Positions 33,707-41,899 of a stretch of DNA of 46,454 nucleotides are shown here, piece by piece. The first letter of the stretch is position 1. Every line of letters begins with the position of its first letter. The stretch is from Nocardia araoensis NBRC 100135. GTDB taxonomy: Bacteria > Actinomycetota > Actinomycetes > Mycobacteriales > Mycobacteriaceae. Both the position numbers and the translations under genes were made by a program. The notes under the pieces were generated by a model. The model worked only from the letters and a program-made list of their open reading frames with translations, ran no database searches and was not told the DNA's origin. The stretch spans positions 1 to 46,454 of the forward strand of contig NZ_BAFR01000162.1 in the NCBI RefSeq assembly GCF_000308435.1, read 5' to 3'.

Positions 33707-35302
33707 ATGCCGCACATCGGCGAGGTGTTCGCGGGGTACACCATCGAACGCCTGCTCGGCCGCGGCGGGATGGGATCGGTGTACCTGGCCAGGCATCAGC
33801 GGCTGCCCAGGTTGACCGCGATGAAGTTGTTGAACCCGGACCTGTTCGACGACAACGAGTCCCGCACCCGCTTCGAGCGGGAGGCCGACCTCGTCGCGCG
33901 GCTGGATCACCCGAACATCGTCACGGTGTTCGACCGTGGCGTCGAGGGCGACCAGCCGTGGATCTGCATGCGCTACATCGACGGCACCGACGCCGCCGCG
34001 CTGGACGCATGGACGCTGCCGCCGCAGCGGGCGGTGCAGATCGTCGCCGAGACGGGCACGGCGCTGGACTTCGCGCACAGCCGCGGCGTGCTGCACCGCG
34101 ACGTGAAACCGGCGAACATCCTGCTGGAGCGCGTCGACGGCGACCAGGAGCGGGTCTTCCTGTCGGACTTCGGCATCGCCAGGTTCCGGGACGACACCGG
34201 TCGGCTCACCCAGACCGGCACGTTCACCGCGACCCTCGCCTACGCCGCGCCGGAGCAATTGTCCGGTGCGCCGCTGGATCACCGCGCCGACCAGTATTCG
34301 CTGGCCTGCACGCTGTTCCGGCTGCTGACCGGCACGGTGCCGTTCGACGCCACCAATCCGGTCGCGGTGATCCAGGGGCATCTCGGCGCACCGCCGCCCG
34401 CGGTCAGCAGACTGCGGCCGGGGTTGCCGGTGGCGCTGGACGGCGTGCTGGCCAAGGCGATGGCCAAGCACGCGGCCGATCGCTTCGACTCGTGCACCGA
34501 ATTCGCCGCTGCGGCATGGCAGGCACTCGCGGCGCCGTGGCACCCGCCGAGCGACACGGCCCCGCACGACCCACCGGTCCCCGGAACGGGCGTCAGCCCT
34601 CGTCCGGAGCGACGTCCCCGGCGCAAAGCCTCGATCGGCGCCGGGATCGGTCTGCTGATGGCGCTCGGCGTGGTCGGTGTGCTCGTCGCGGCCTCGTTCC
34701 GCGACACCGCGTCCGGCTCCGCGGCACCGACCACCACGGTGCCCGCACAGCACACCGACGCCACCACGCCGCCGGCCACCAAGCGTCCGACGAGCAGCGT
34801 GTCGGCCACCACGGACCGTGCCACGATCGGAGCCCGCGCGGCCGAGTTGAGCGCCGCGTTCCCCGGCATGCTGCCTGCGACCTCCGCCGAGCGCCTGGTG
34901 CACTCCGGGACCGGATACAACAAGGCGGGCTGTTTCGCGCACGCACCGGACGCCGCGACGACACGCGACCACGACGATCCGGATCTCGGCCCCTGGCTGA
35001 TGATGTGGAGCTGCTTCGGCGGGCCGAACAAGGCGTCTTTCGACTTCTACCTCTACGGTTCTCCCGCCGACGCGCAGGCCGCGCTCGCCGCGTTACCTGC
35101 CAACGATCGCACGACCGCCACCAGCGACAGCGGGCACAGCTACACGAATTACACCCTGCACGACAGCCGTGATCTGCGCCCGCGAATGGTCACCGCCTTC
35201 CCCACGGACCCGGGCCGGGCGGCCATGCTGATGTACAGCGCCGGATTCATCGCCACCGAGGCCGAGTTCATGAATTGGTGGAGATCCGCGCCGCTGAATT
35301 GA
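33707..35302 (+). CDS. Transmembrane Ser/Thr protein kinase, paralogue of the preceding
   Basis: A 531-residue kinase starting 3 nt after the previous stop with no clear ribosome binding site, so reinitiation is likely. Kinase motifs are GRGGMGSVY, HRDVKPANIL, SDFGIAR and AAPEQL. The linker is shorter, the transmembrane helix is about residues 308-331 and the ectodomain has Cys near 408 (KAGCFAH) and 435 (WSCFGG). It ends with the same WWRSAPLN as its neighbour. Clearly a tandem duplicate that kept the ectodomain. Confidence 0.92.
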   Translation: MPHIGEVFAGYTIERLLGRGGMGSVYLARHQRLPRLTAMKLLNPDLFDDNESRTRFEREADLVARLDHPNIVTVFDRGVEGDQPWICMRYIDGTDAAALDAWTLPPQRAVQIVAETGTALDFAHSRGVLHRDVKPANILLERVDGDQERVFLSDFGIARFRDDTGRLTQTGTFTATLAYAAPEQLSGAPLDHRADQYSLACTLFRLLTGTVPFDATNPVAVIQGHLGAPPPAVSRLRPGLPVALDGVLAKAMAKHAADRFDSCTEFAAAAWQALAAPWHPPSDTAPHDPPVPGTGVSPRPERRPRRKASIGAGIGLLMALGVVGVLVAASFRDTASGSAAPTTTVPAQHTDATTPPATKRPTSSVSATTDRATIGARAAELSAAFPGMLPATSAERLVHSGTGYNKAGCFAHAPDAATTRDHDDPDLGPWLMMWSCFGGPNKASFDFYLYGSPADAQAALAALPANDRTTATSDSGHSYTNYTLHDSRDLRPRMVTAFPTDPGRAAMLMYSAGFIATEAEFMNWWRSAPLN

Positions 35303-35475
35303 GTTTCCCCCAGGGGAGACGCGCCACCTTCGGCGGACTGGACGCCAATCCGGAACTGGCCGAGCTGCTGCGGACCGCGCTGCCGGAACTGCCCGACGAC
35401 CCCGCGCCCGAGCAGGTGGCCGCGTGGTTCACCACTGCCCTGCGCACCGTCCTGGCCGGTCAATCGAAGACGTAG
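35278..35475 (+). CDS. Small hypothetical protein overlapping the third kinase gene
   Basis: About 65 residues from the GTG at 35278: VEIRAAELSFPQGRRATF, then ANPELAELLRTALPELPDD and a helical AAWFTTALRTVLAG. Third codon positions are almost all G or C after 35330, which looks coding. It overlaps the kinase by 25 nt in another frame and runs 16 nt into the convergent GNAT gene. No family recognised; start uncertain. Confidence 0.45.
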   Translation: MEIRAAELSFPQGRRATFGGLDANPELAELLRTALPELPDDPAPEQVAAWFTTALRTVLAGQSKT

Positions 35476-36290
35476 TGGGCGAACTGGTGGGTCGGGTGGA
35501 AGCCGATCGCCCGGTAGATCCGGTTGGCCGTGGCGTTGGCGGTATCGGCGAACAGGCACACGTCCAGGTTCTGGGCTCGCAGCTGCTTCGCGACATGCGC
35601 GGTCACCGCGCTGGCGTACCCGTGCCCTCGGGCGTCCGGCGGGGTGTAGACCGGTCCGATCCGTGACCAACCCTGGATCGGTATCTGGTGCGCGGCGAGG
35701 CTGACCGGTTCTCCATCGCGCTCCCACAGCCACCAGCGGCCCGCCTCCACACGTCGCCGGATCGCGGTCTCGTCCAGTCCTGGGCCCATTCCGGACTCTT
35801 CCCGCATGGCCGCGAGCCAGTCCCGGCACAGCGCGACGTCGGATGCCAGGACGCGGCGCGGCACTCCCGCCACGTCCGGGGTTCGCAACGCGCCCAGCCG
35901 GTACAGCCGGGTGAGGTACGACTGGTGAAAGTTCTTCCCCAGCAGTCCACACCAGTGCTGGGCGAAGACGGTCGCGTCCTCCACCACGCCCTCCACGCCC
36001 GCGCTCTCCGGGACGACGTCGGCCAGCGCGCGGGCCACCGCGGGAATGCCGTCGGGCGGTAGCGCACCGAGATACACGTCGCGGCCGGCGAAACGCATCG
36101 CGGCTCCGATCACCGCGGCATCCGCGTCGTGGACGGAGAGAAACCGCGATGCTTCGCCCGGGGCGTCCAGGCCCGTGACCTGGTTGGCGACGCTCGTGGT
36201 GAGCACGGTGTGCCGCAGTGGATCGCGGAGCAGAAACGACCCCGCGACCGAGCGGAACTCGGCGGCGTCGGTGGTGATCTCGATCCTCAT
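35460..36290 (-). CDS. GNAT-family acetyltransferase
   Basis: A 276-residue protein with a degenerate N-terminal half and a C-terminal GNAT fold. The acetyl-CoA pyrophosphate loop is ARGHGYASAVTAHVAKQLR, preceded by the strand IGPVYTPPD, and the final part NATANRIYRAIGFHPTHQF is typical of the family. The substrate is unknown. The ATG at 36290 starts at the first strand (MRIEITTDA); the ribosome binding site is weak. It is convergent with the small hypothetical gene after the kinases. Confidence 0.88.
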   Translation of the reverse strand: MRIEITTDAAEFRSVAGSFLLRDPLRHTVLTTSVANQVTGLDAPGEASRFLSVHDADAAVIGAAMRFAGRDVYLGALPPDGIPAVARALADVVPESAGVEGVVEDATVFAQHWCGLLGKNFHQSYLTRLYRLGALRTPDVAGVPRRVLASDVALCRDWLAAMREESGMGPGLDETAIRRRVEAGRWWLWERDGEPVSLAAHQIPIQGWSRIGPVYTPPDARGHGYASAVTAHVAKQLRAQNLDVCLFADTANATANRIYRAIGFHPTHQFAHYVFD

Positions 36291-36369
36291 ACAGATCACG
36301 GTAAGCGCCTGAAGTGTTGCGCGCCTTCGTTTCTCACGCCTGGCGGCCGAGCGACCGGCCGGTTTCCGG

Positions 36370-36651
36370 TCAGTCGGGTTCGCCGCCACCCGCGCGGAGT
36401 TTGAGCAGAACCAGTCCCGCGGTGCAGGCGAGAATGAGTCCGGCGACCGTGATTTCGACGTGCAGTCCGGCGATGCCGAGCACCGCACCGACGAGTCCGC
36501 CGATGAAGATCAGCCAGGCGAGCGTCCGCGACACGATCGTGGACAGCGAGCGGCCCTGCTGGTTCGACGCGGGATGCTGTGCCGTTGCCGACACGGCATC
36601 TTCTGCGGCGCGGGACGAGCCACGCCGCGACGCTGTCGAGTAAGCTCCCAT
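36370..36651 (-). CDS. Small membrane protein, two transmembrane segments
   Basis: A 93-residue protein: a polar Ser/Ala-rich N-terminus of about 40 residues, then two hydrophobic helices (TLAWLIFIGGLVGAVLGIAG and VEITVAGLILACTAGLVLL) and a short tail. The second of two adjacent ATG codons is preferred because GAGGAG is then 6 nt away. No family recognised. Downstream lies the GNAT gene. Confidence 0.7.
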   Translation of the reverse strand: MGAYSTASRRGSSRAAEDAVSATAQHPASNQQGRSLSTIVSRTLAWLIFIGGLVGAVLGIAGLHVEITVAGLILACTAGLVLLKLRAGGGEPD

Positions 36652-36689
36652 CATCTACTCCTCGATGACGCCGGTCAGAGAACCACAAT

Positions 36690-36708
36690 CACGTTCTCAC
36701 ACAACGTG
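36690..36708. promoter_or_regulatory. Perfect 6-bp inverted repeat upstream of the small membrane protein gene
   Basis: CACGTT-CTCACAC-AACGTG lies 39-57 bp upstream of the membrane-protein start, in an AT-richer stretch. It has the spacing of a dimeric repressor site. Confidence 0.35.
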
Positions 36709-36844
36709 TCTCTCATCCTTAAACCGGCGTCTCACGCGTAACTTTGCTCACACACGCTACGACTCCGGGACGCCGGAAGATAGCGACACGTGCCCACGAC
36801 ACGCCGAAGAGACCAATTCGATATCTGAATCAGAACTGTTTTAA

Positions 36845-36862
36845 ATGCGCCGCCCGGCGCAT
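36845..36862. promoter_or_regulatory. Perfect 8-bp inverted repeat ATGCGCCG-CC-CGGCGCAT
   Basis: An 18-bp near-palindrome about 80 bp upstream of the lipoprotein start. It is followed, on the minus strand, by TTTAAAAC, so it may instead serve as a minus-strand terminator. With a two-base spacer an operator is as likely as a hairpin. The surrounding gap 36655-36943 holds no other supported feature. Confidence 0.4.
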
Positions 36863-36943
36863 CCCCAGCGACCACTCGCCTCGCCGGACCGACCGGCCTC
36901 GAGTAAGGTGAGTCCACTCGATACACACCGAGGAGCGTCACCG

Positions 36944-37372
36944 TTGGAAAGCAGCAGGGCCAAGATCGCCGGTCCGGCGATCGCCGTAGGAGCGGTTTCC
37001 ATCGGGCTCGTCCTGATCGGCGCCTGCGGCGTCGGCAAGCAGGACACCTACGTGCCGCCCCCGCCGCTCAAGGCGGGCGAGTACGCCGAACCCGTTGTCC
37101 ACGAGAACACCACCGGCTCGACGACCCCCAAGGTCGTCATCCCGCCGTCGCCCACCTGGCGGATCGCCCCGGCCGACCAGCGGCATCCGACCCCGTTCTC
37201 GGGCTTCATGAGCAGCACCACCGCCGAACCGTCCCCGGGAGCTCCGCACGAGGACCCCACGCAGCCGTCGGCCCCCGAGGAGCCGAGGCCGACGGCCGCG
37301 CGAGCGCCTGCGAGCGATTCGACGGACGAAGCGCCCACGCAACTGCGGTCCTCGCCGCAGGACGACGAATGA
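36944..37372 (+). CDS. Putative Pro-rich lipoprotein
   Basis: A 142-residue protein from a TTG start that has GAGGAG 8 nt upstream. The N-terminus is a short basic region, a hydrophobic segment and a lipobox-like LIGAC, then a Pro/Thr/Ser/Glu-rich and probably disordered chain with no recognisable domain. Likely exported and lipid-anchored. It is followed at once by a strong 12-bp hairpin terminator. Confidence 0.7.
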   Translation: MESSRAKIAGPAIAVGAVSIGLVLIGACGVGKQDTYVPPPPLKAGEYAEPVVHENTTGSTTPKVVIPPSPTWRIAPADQRHPTPFSGFMSSTTAEPSPGAPHEDPTQPSAPEEPRPTAARAPASDSTDEAPTQLRSSPQDDE

Positions 37373-37401
37373 CGCGGTGGTGCGCGAAACGCACCACCGC
37401 G
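37373..37401. terminator. Strong bidirectional hairpin terminator
   Basis: CGCGGTGGTGCG and CGCACCACCGCG form a perfect 12-bp stem with the loop CGAAA. It starts at the base after the lipoprotein TGA and ends 7 bp before the stop of the convergent acyl-CoA dehydrogenase gene. The position fits termination in both directions; there is no U-tract. Confidence 0.75.
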
Positions 37402-37408
37402 GCACTCC

Positions 37409-38533
37409 TTACAGTTCCGGCAGCTCGTAGTCGCCGACCCGGGAGCTGAGCACCCGCAGATGCTCGAGCCCGCTGCCGAGCGTGCGCTCGATCGCGGTCA
37501 ACCGGGCCACGTAATGGCTCACCGGGTACTCCGCGGTGACGCCGATGCCGCCGTGCATCTGGATCGCCTCCTGCCCGATGTGCCGGGCCGCGCGGCCGAC
37601 CTGCAGCCGTGCGCGCGACGCGATCACCGGATCGTCGGCTCCGTCCGCCAGCGAGGCGGTGGCGTACAGGCTCATGCTGCGCGCCAGTTCCAGCGAGACG
37701 TACATGTTGGCCGCCCGCTGCGTGAGCGTCTGGAACTTCGACAGCGTGACACCGAACTGCTTGCGCTGCTTGAGGTAGTCGGTGGTCAGCCGCAGCGCCT
37801 CCTCCATCGCGCCGACCGACTCCGCGCACAGGCTCGCCTGCGCGTAGGTCAGCACCGACTCGATCGCCTCGGCCGCGTCCGCCGCGCCGAGCCGCTCGGC
37901 GGGCGCGTCGGTCAGCTCCAGCTGCGCGCCGCGCTGGCCGTCCACCGTGCGGTAGGACTTGCGGACCACACCCGTCGCGCCCGGCGCGACCAGGAACAAA
38001 CCCACACCGCCCTCGGGCAGTGCGGCACTGACCACCAGCTCGTCCGCGCTGTCGCCGTGCGCGACGGGGTTCTTCACGCCGGTCAGCGTGTAGGAATCGC
38101 CCTGCGGCGTCGCCGTGGTCGCCAGTTCGGTCGCCGGCCAGCGCACCCCGGGCTCGGCATGGGCGAAGGCGAGCAGCTTCGCGCCCGAGGCCACCTCGGG
38201 CAGGATCCGCTGCCGCTGTTCGGCACTGCCCGCCGCGGCGACCAGACCACCGGGGATAAGCACCGCGTCCAGGATCGGTTCCGGAGCGAGCCTGCGGCCC
38301 ACCTCCTCGAGCACGACCATGGTCTCCACGGGACCGGCGCCGACGCCGCCGTCCTCCTCGGCGAAGCTCAGGCCGAGCACGCCGAGTTCGGCGAGCTGGC
38401 GCCACACGTCGCGGCTCCAGCCCAGTTCGGAGTCGATCACCTTGAGCCGGGATTCGGCGTCGTAGTTGCGGGCCAGCAGGTCACGGACCGTGTCGCGGAG
38501 CATGACCTGTTCATCGGTGAGATCGAAATCCAT
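37409..38533 (-). CDS. Acyl-CoA dehydrogenase, subunit with the HGG-x-G-x3-E motif
   Basis: A 374-residue FAD enzyme of the acyl-CoA dehydrogenase family (FadE). It carries QMHGGIGVTAEYPVSHY, which holds the substrate-proximal Gly loop and a candidate catalytic Glu. The usual C-terminal GxxE-x-QR flavin-contact motif is missing (the end reads LGSGLEHLRVLSSR). It begins 9 nt after the upstream acyl-CoA dehydrogenase. Paired incomplete FadE genes form heterotetramers in steroid side-chain degradation, which this pair resembles. Confidence 0.9.
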   Translation of the reverse strand: MDFDLTDEQVMLRDTVRDLLARNYDAESRLKVIDSELGWSRDVWRQLAELGVLGLSFAEEDGGVGAGPVETMVVLEEVGRRLAPEPILDAVLIPGGLVAAAGSAEQRQRILPEVASGAKLLAFAHAEPGVRWPATELATTATPQGDSYTLTGVKNPVAHGDSADELVVSAALPEGGVGLFLVAPGATGVVRKSYRTVDGQRGAQLELTDAPAERLGAADAAEAIESVLTYAQASLCAESVGAMEEALRLTTDYLKQRKQFGVTLSKFQTLTQRAANMYVSLELARSMSLYATASLADGADDPVIASRARLQVGRAARHIGQEAIQMHGGIGVTAEYPVSHYVARLTAIERTLGSGLEHLRVLSSRVGDYELPEL

Positions 38534-38542
38534 GGTGCAGCC

Positions 38543-39715
38543 TCACAATCCGAGGATCGTGGAGGCGATGATGGTGCGCTGCACCTCGCTGGAGCCTCCG
38601 TAGATGGTTGTCTTGCGGTAATTCAGGTAGGAAGGGCCACTGCGCTGCGCCCAGCCGGGCGAGGCGATGTCGTCCGCGGCCACCGGGATGGCGTCCGGTC
38701 CCGCGATGTCCAGCAGCAGCTCGGTGGCGGCCTGCTGAAGCTCCGAACCGCGCAGCTTCAGCACCGAAGAGGCCGGATTCGGCTTGCCGTCGGCGGAGTT
38801 GGAGACCACCCGCAGCTGGGTGAGTTCCAGCGCGAGCAGCTCGTTCTCCAGTTCGGCGATCCGCGCCGCGAACATCGGGTCCTCCAGCAGCGTGCCGCTG
38901 CCCGACTTGGTCTTGGCGGCGTACTGCTTCGCGACACCGAGCTTGACCTTGGTGCGGCCGACACCGGTGATGCCGGTGCGCTCGTTGCCGAGCAGGAACT
39001 TCGCGTAGGTCCAGCCCTTGTTCTCCTCCCCGACCAGCTGGTCGGCGGGCACCCGGACATTCTCGAAGAAGACCTCGTTCACCTCGTAGCCGCCGTCGAT
39101 CAACTTGATCGGGCGGATGGTGACACCGGGCGACTTCACGTCGAACAGCAGGAAGGAGATACCCGCCTGCTTCTTCGCCGCGCTCGGATCGGTGCGCACC
39201 AGGCAGAAGATCCAATCCGCGTACTGGGCCAGCGTGGTCCAGATCTTCTGGCCGTTGACGATGTAGGAATCACCGTCGCGGACCGCGGTGGTGCGCAGCG
39301 ACGCCAGGTCGGAGCCCGCGTCCGGCTCGGAGAAGCCCTGGCACCACCAGATGTCCAGCGCCGCGGTGGGCGGCAGGAAGCGCTCCTTCAGCTCCTGTGA
39401 GCCGAAGTGCGCGATCACCGGGCCGACCATCTGCGCGTTGAACGTCAGCGGCTCGGGCACCGAGGCCAGCTGCATCTCGTCCTGCCAGATGTGGCGCTGC
39501 ATCGGCGTCCAATCCTTGCCGCCCCACTCCACGGGCCAGTTAGGCACCGCGAGGCCGTGGTCGTTGAGGATCTTGTGCGCGGTGACGATGTCGTCGCGGG
39601 TCAGCTCACGGCCGTCCCGGACGCGCTCGCGGATGTCGGCCGGGATCTCGGTCCGATAGAACTTGCGCAGTTCGTCGCGGAAAGCGACGTCGTCTGGGGA
39701 CAAGGATAGTTTCAT
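38543..39715 (-). CDS. Acyl-CoA dehydrogenase, subunit with the YGGSSEVQR motif
   Basis: A 390-residue FadE-type protein. It has WWCQGFSEPDAGSDLASL and the C-terminal TTIYGGSSEVQRTIIAS that contacts FAD, but lacks the HGG-x-G-x3-E block seen in its partner gene. The two sequences are complementary and should assemble together. The ATG at 39715 has GGGAG 6 nt upstream; a second ATG 6 nt earlier has none. First gene of the two-gene operon. Confidence 0.9.
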   Translation of the reverse strand: MKLSLSPDDVAFRDELRKFYRTEIPADIRERVRDGRELTRDDIVTAHKILNDHGLAVPNWPVEWGGKDWTPMQRHIWQDEMQLASVPEPLTFNAQMVGPVIAHFGSQELKERFLPPTAALDIWWCQGFSEPDAGSDLASLRTTAVRDGDSYIVNGQKIWTTLAQYADWIFCLVRTDPSAAKKQAGISFLLFDVKSPGVTIRPIKLIDGGYEVNEVFFENVRVPADQLVGEENKGWTYAKFLLGNERTGITGVGRTKVKLGVAKQYAAKTKSGSGTLLEDPMFAARIAELENELLALELTQLRVVSNSADGKPNPASSVLKLRGSELQQAATELLLDIAGPDAIPVAADDIASPGWAQRSGPSYLNYRKTTIYGGSSEVQRTIIASTILGL

Positions 39716-39919
39716 ACGCATCTCCCTGCGTGTCTCGTACGTCCGAGTCCAACCTACCCCCCGGTAATCCTCCATTGTCGAGTGGATCACAAGAGTGGGT
39801 CGCCTGCGTCGTTCGCGGCCGCCGTTTTCCCGCCGCTCCCCGGGACGGCGATAGCCGCGAGCTGGTACGTTGCTGCGGGTGGGTCGGGGGGCCACAGGGT
39901 TCGGTATCGAGGAGAACGA

Positions 39920-40654
39920 GTGAACGGCAGGACCATCGCACGCGCCGCGGCCGCCGCGGCATCCCTCGGCATCGGCGCGGCTCTCACTTTCTCCGCGCCT
40001 GCCACCGCCGAGCAGCCCCAGGAGCCGGTGGACACCGGCCTGGCCCATCTGACCGACATCGCAGGCTCCGACCCGTCCGCACGGGAAGGCGTCGACGCGC
40101 TCAGGCGGTACGCGGGCTTGATCGACACCGCGCGCCTGCGCGAGGTGTCCAGCGTGTTCACCCCGTTCTCCTACGCCGCGCCCACCTTCGGCTGCGGCAG
40201 CAACGGGCCGATCACCACGATCATCGCCGCCGCGACGACCGATGGACCGGGCAACGGCCGGGACCTGAACGTCGAGCCCGGCGAGCTGCGGTTCAGCGCG
40301 ACTCCGTCGCACTCCGGCGCTCCCTTGGCCTCCGGGCTCGTCGTCGCCTGGGTGAACGTCAACACCGGCGCCAGCGGCATCGACCCGCTCGACGACGTCA
40401 CCGAGTACCGCCAGCCCACGCTGTCCAAGACGGTCAAGAGCGGGCCCGGCGCGGTGCTCGCCTCGATGTGGGGCATCATCGACTACCCGTTCGCCCACTG
40501 TGTGATGACTCCCACCGTGGGGCTCTTCACGGTCCCGGACAACCCGGCTCCGCCGCCGCCTGCGGCCCCGGCTCCCGGCCAGGCCCCGGCTCCCGGTCCG
40601 GCCCCGGCTCCCGGACCGGCCCCGAGCGGTTCCGGCGGCGAACCCACCCCGTAA
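39920..40654 (+). CDS. Secreted protein with Pro/Ala/Gly repeat tail
   Basis: A 244-residue protein with a signal peptide (RAAAAAASLGIGAALTFSAPATA), then a domain containing two cysteines (TFGCGSNGP and AHCVMTPT) that could pair, and a tail of PAPGPAPAP-type repeats. Start GTG has AGGAG 5 nt upstream. I recall similar exported proteins in mycobacteria and nocardiae but know no function. Divergent from the acyl-CoA dehydrogenase operon (204-bp gap) and 6 nt from the convergent epoxide hydrolase. Confidence 0.8.
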   Translation: MNGRTIARAAAAAASLGIGAALTFSAPATAEQPQEPVDTGLAHLTDIAGSDPSAREGVDALRRYAGLIDTARLREVSSVFTPFSYAAPTFGCGSNGPITTIIAAATTDGPGNGRDLNVEPGELRFSATPSHSGAPLASGLVVAWVNVNTGASGIDPLDDVTEYRQPTLSKTVKSGPGAVLASMWGIIDYPFAHCVMTPTVGLFTVPDNPAPPPPAAPAPGQAPAPGPAPAPGPAPSGSGGEPTP

Positions 40655-40660
40655 GCGCCC

Positions 40661-41800
40661 CTACCGAACGGCGGCGAAGAACGCGCGGATGTCGGCGACG
40701 TGCGCGTCCGGGCGTTCCATCGCGATGAAGTGATTGCCGGTATTGCCCTCCGGCCAGTGCACGATGGTGTTGTCGCGCTCGGCGAGCCGCCGCATCAGCG
40801 CGGAGCCGCCGCCATAGGTGCCGGTCGGCACCGCTTTCTGCCCCTTCGGCCAGACGAACCGGCCGTCGCCGAGGCCGTTGTACATCGGCCAGGACGACGA
40901 GGCGGCGGTGGCGGTGAACCAGTACAGGCTGACGTTGGTCAGCAGCTGGTCGCGGCTGATCACGTCCTCCACCCGGTCGGCGAGCGGGGCGAATTCGGTG
41001 AACTTCTGCATCAGCCAGGCGAGCAGGCCCACCGGTGAATCGGTCCAGGCGTGGGCGAAGGTCTGCGGGGCGGCGTGCAGCAGGACGTGGTGGTTCACGC
41101 CGCCGGTCATCCACTGCTGCATGAGGTCCCACTCGGCGCGTTCGTCCGGCGTCATGGTGGGGACGTCCGCCTCGGTGGGCATCCCGATCCCGCCGTCGAT
41201 GTGCACGCCGATCACCCGGTCCGGCGCGGCGATGGCGAGTTCGGGTGTGACGTAGGCGCCGAGATCGCCGCCCTGCGCGCCGAAGCGCCGGTAGCCGAGG
41301 CGATCCAGCAGGGTCAGCCACATAGCGGCGACTTTTGCCGGTGTCATGCCAGGCTCGCGCGGCCCCTCGGAGAAGCCGAAGCCCGGTACCGAGGGCACCA
41401 CGACGTGGAACGCCTGCGCGGGATCGAGTCCGTGCGCCCGCGGATCGGCCAGCGGGCCGATGGTTCCCGCGAATTCGGCGAACGAGTTCGGCCAGCCGTG
41501 GGTGAGGATCAGCGGCGTCGCGTCCGGCTCCGGCGAGCGAACATGCAGGAAGTGCACATCGAGCCCGTCGATGCGCGTCTTGAACTGCGGGAACTCGTTG
41601 AGCGCCGCTTCCTGCGCCCGCCAGTCGAATTCGGTCCGCCAGTACTCGGCCAGCTCGCGCAGGTAGTCGACCGGCACGCCGCGATCCCAGCCCGCGCCGG
41701 GCAGCTGGGCGGCCCAGCGCGTGCGAGCGAGCCGGTCGTGCAGGTCGTCCAGGTCGGACTGCGGGATCTCGATGCGGAACGGGCGAATGGCGGTGGTCAT
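40661..41800 (-). CDS. Epoxide hydrolase, EHN-type alpha/beta hydrolase
   Basis: A 379-residue hydrolase. The N-terminal EHN cap (PFRIEIPQSDLDDLHDRLARTRW) precedes an alpha/beta hydrolase fold with oxyanion motif HGWPNS, the nucleophile Asp in AQGGDLGAYV and a C-terminal His (NTGNHFIAME). It would open epoxides to diols. The ATG at 41800 has GAGGAGG 7 nt upstream. A perfect inverted repeat lies 55-81 bp upstream, shared with the divergent WYL regulator, which probably controls it. Confidence 0.92.
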   Translation of the reverse strand: MTTAIRPFRIEIPQSDLDDLHDRLARTRWAAQLPGAGWDRGVPVDYLRELAEYWRTEFDWRAQEAALNEFPQFKTRIDGLDVHFLHVRSPEPDATPLILTHGWPNSFAEFAGTIGPLADPRAHGLDPAQAFHVVVPSVPGFGFSEGPREPGMTPAKVAAMWLTLLDRLGYRRFGAQGGDLGAYVTPELAIAAPDRVIGVHIDGGIGMPTEADVPTMTPDERAEWDLMQQWMTGGVNHHVLLHAAPQTFAHAWTDSPVGLLAWLMQKFTEFAPLADRVEDVISRDQLLTNVSLYWFTATAASSSWPMYNGLGDGRFVWPKGQKAVPTGTYGGGSALMRRLAERDNTIVHWPEGNTGNHFIAMERPDAHVADIRAFFAAVR

Positions 41801-41854
41801 CGGTACGCCTCCTCGGCGGGTCGGTGCTTGCGGTACCGGGGTGACGTTAAGCAG

Positions 41855-41881
41855 CATCTAGGACTGAACAGGTCCTAGATG
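41855..41881. promoter_or_regulatory. Operator-like perfect 10-bp inverted repeat between epoxide hydrolase and WYL regulator
   Basis: CATCTAGGAC and GTCCTAGATG are exact reverse complements separated by the 7-bp spacer TGAACAG. The site sits in the 99-bp divergent gap, 18 bp before the regulator's GTG start, so it can control both genes. It is the strongest operator candidate in the window. Confidence 0.75.
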
Positions 41882-41899
41882 TGCGGCATCCTCTGATTC

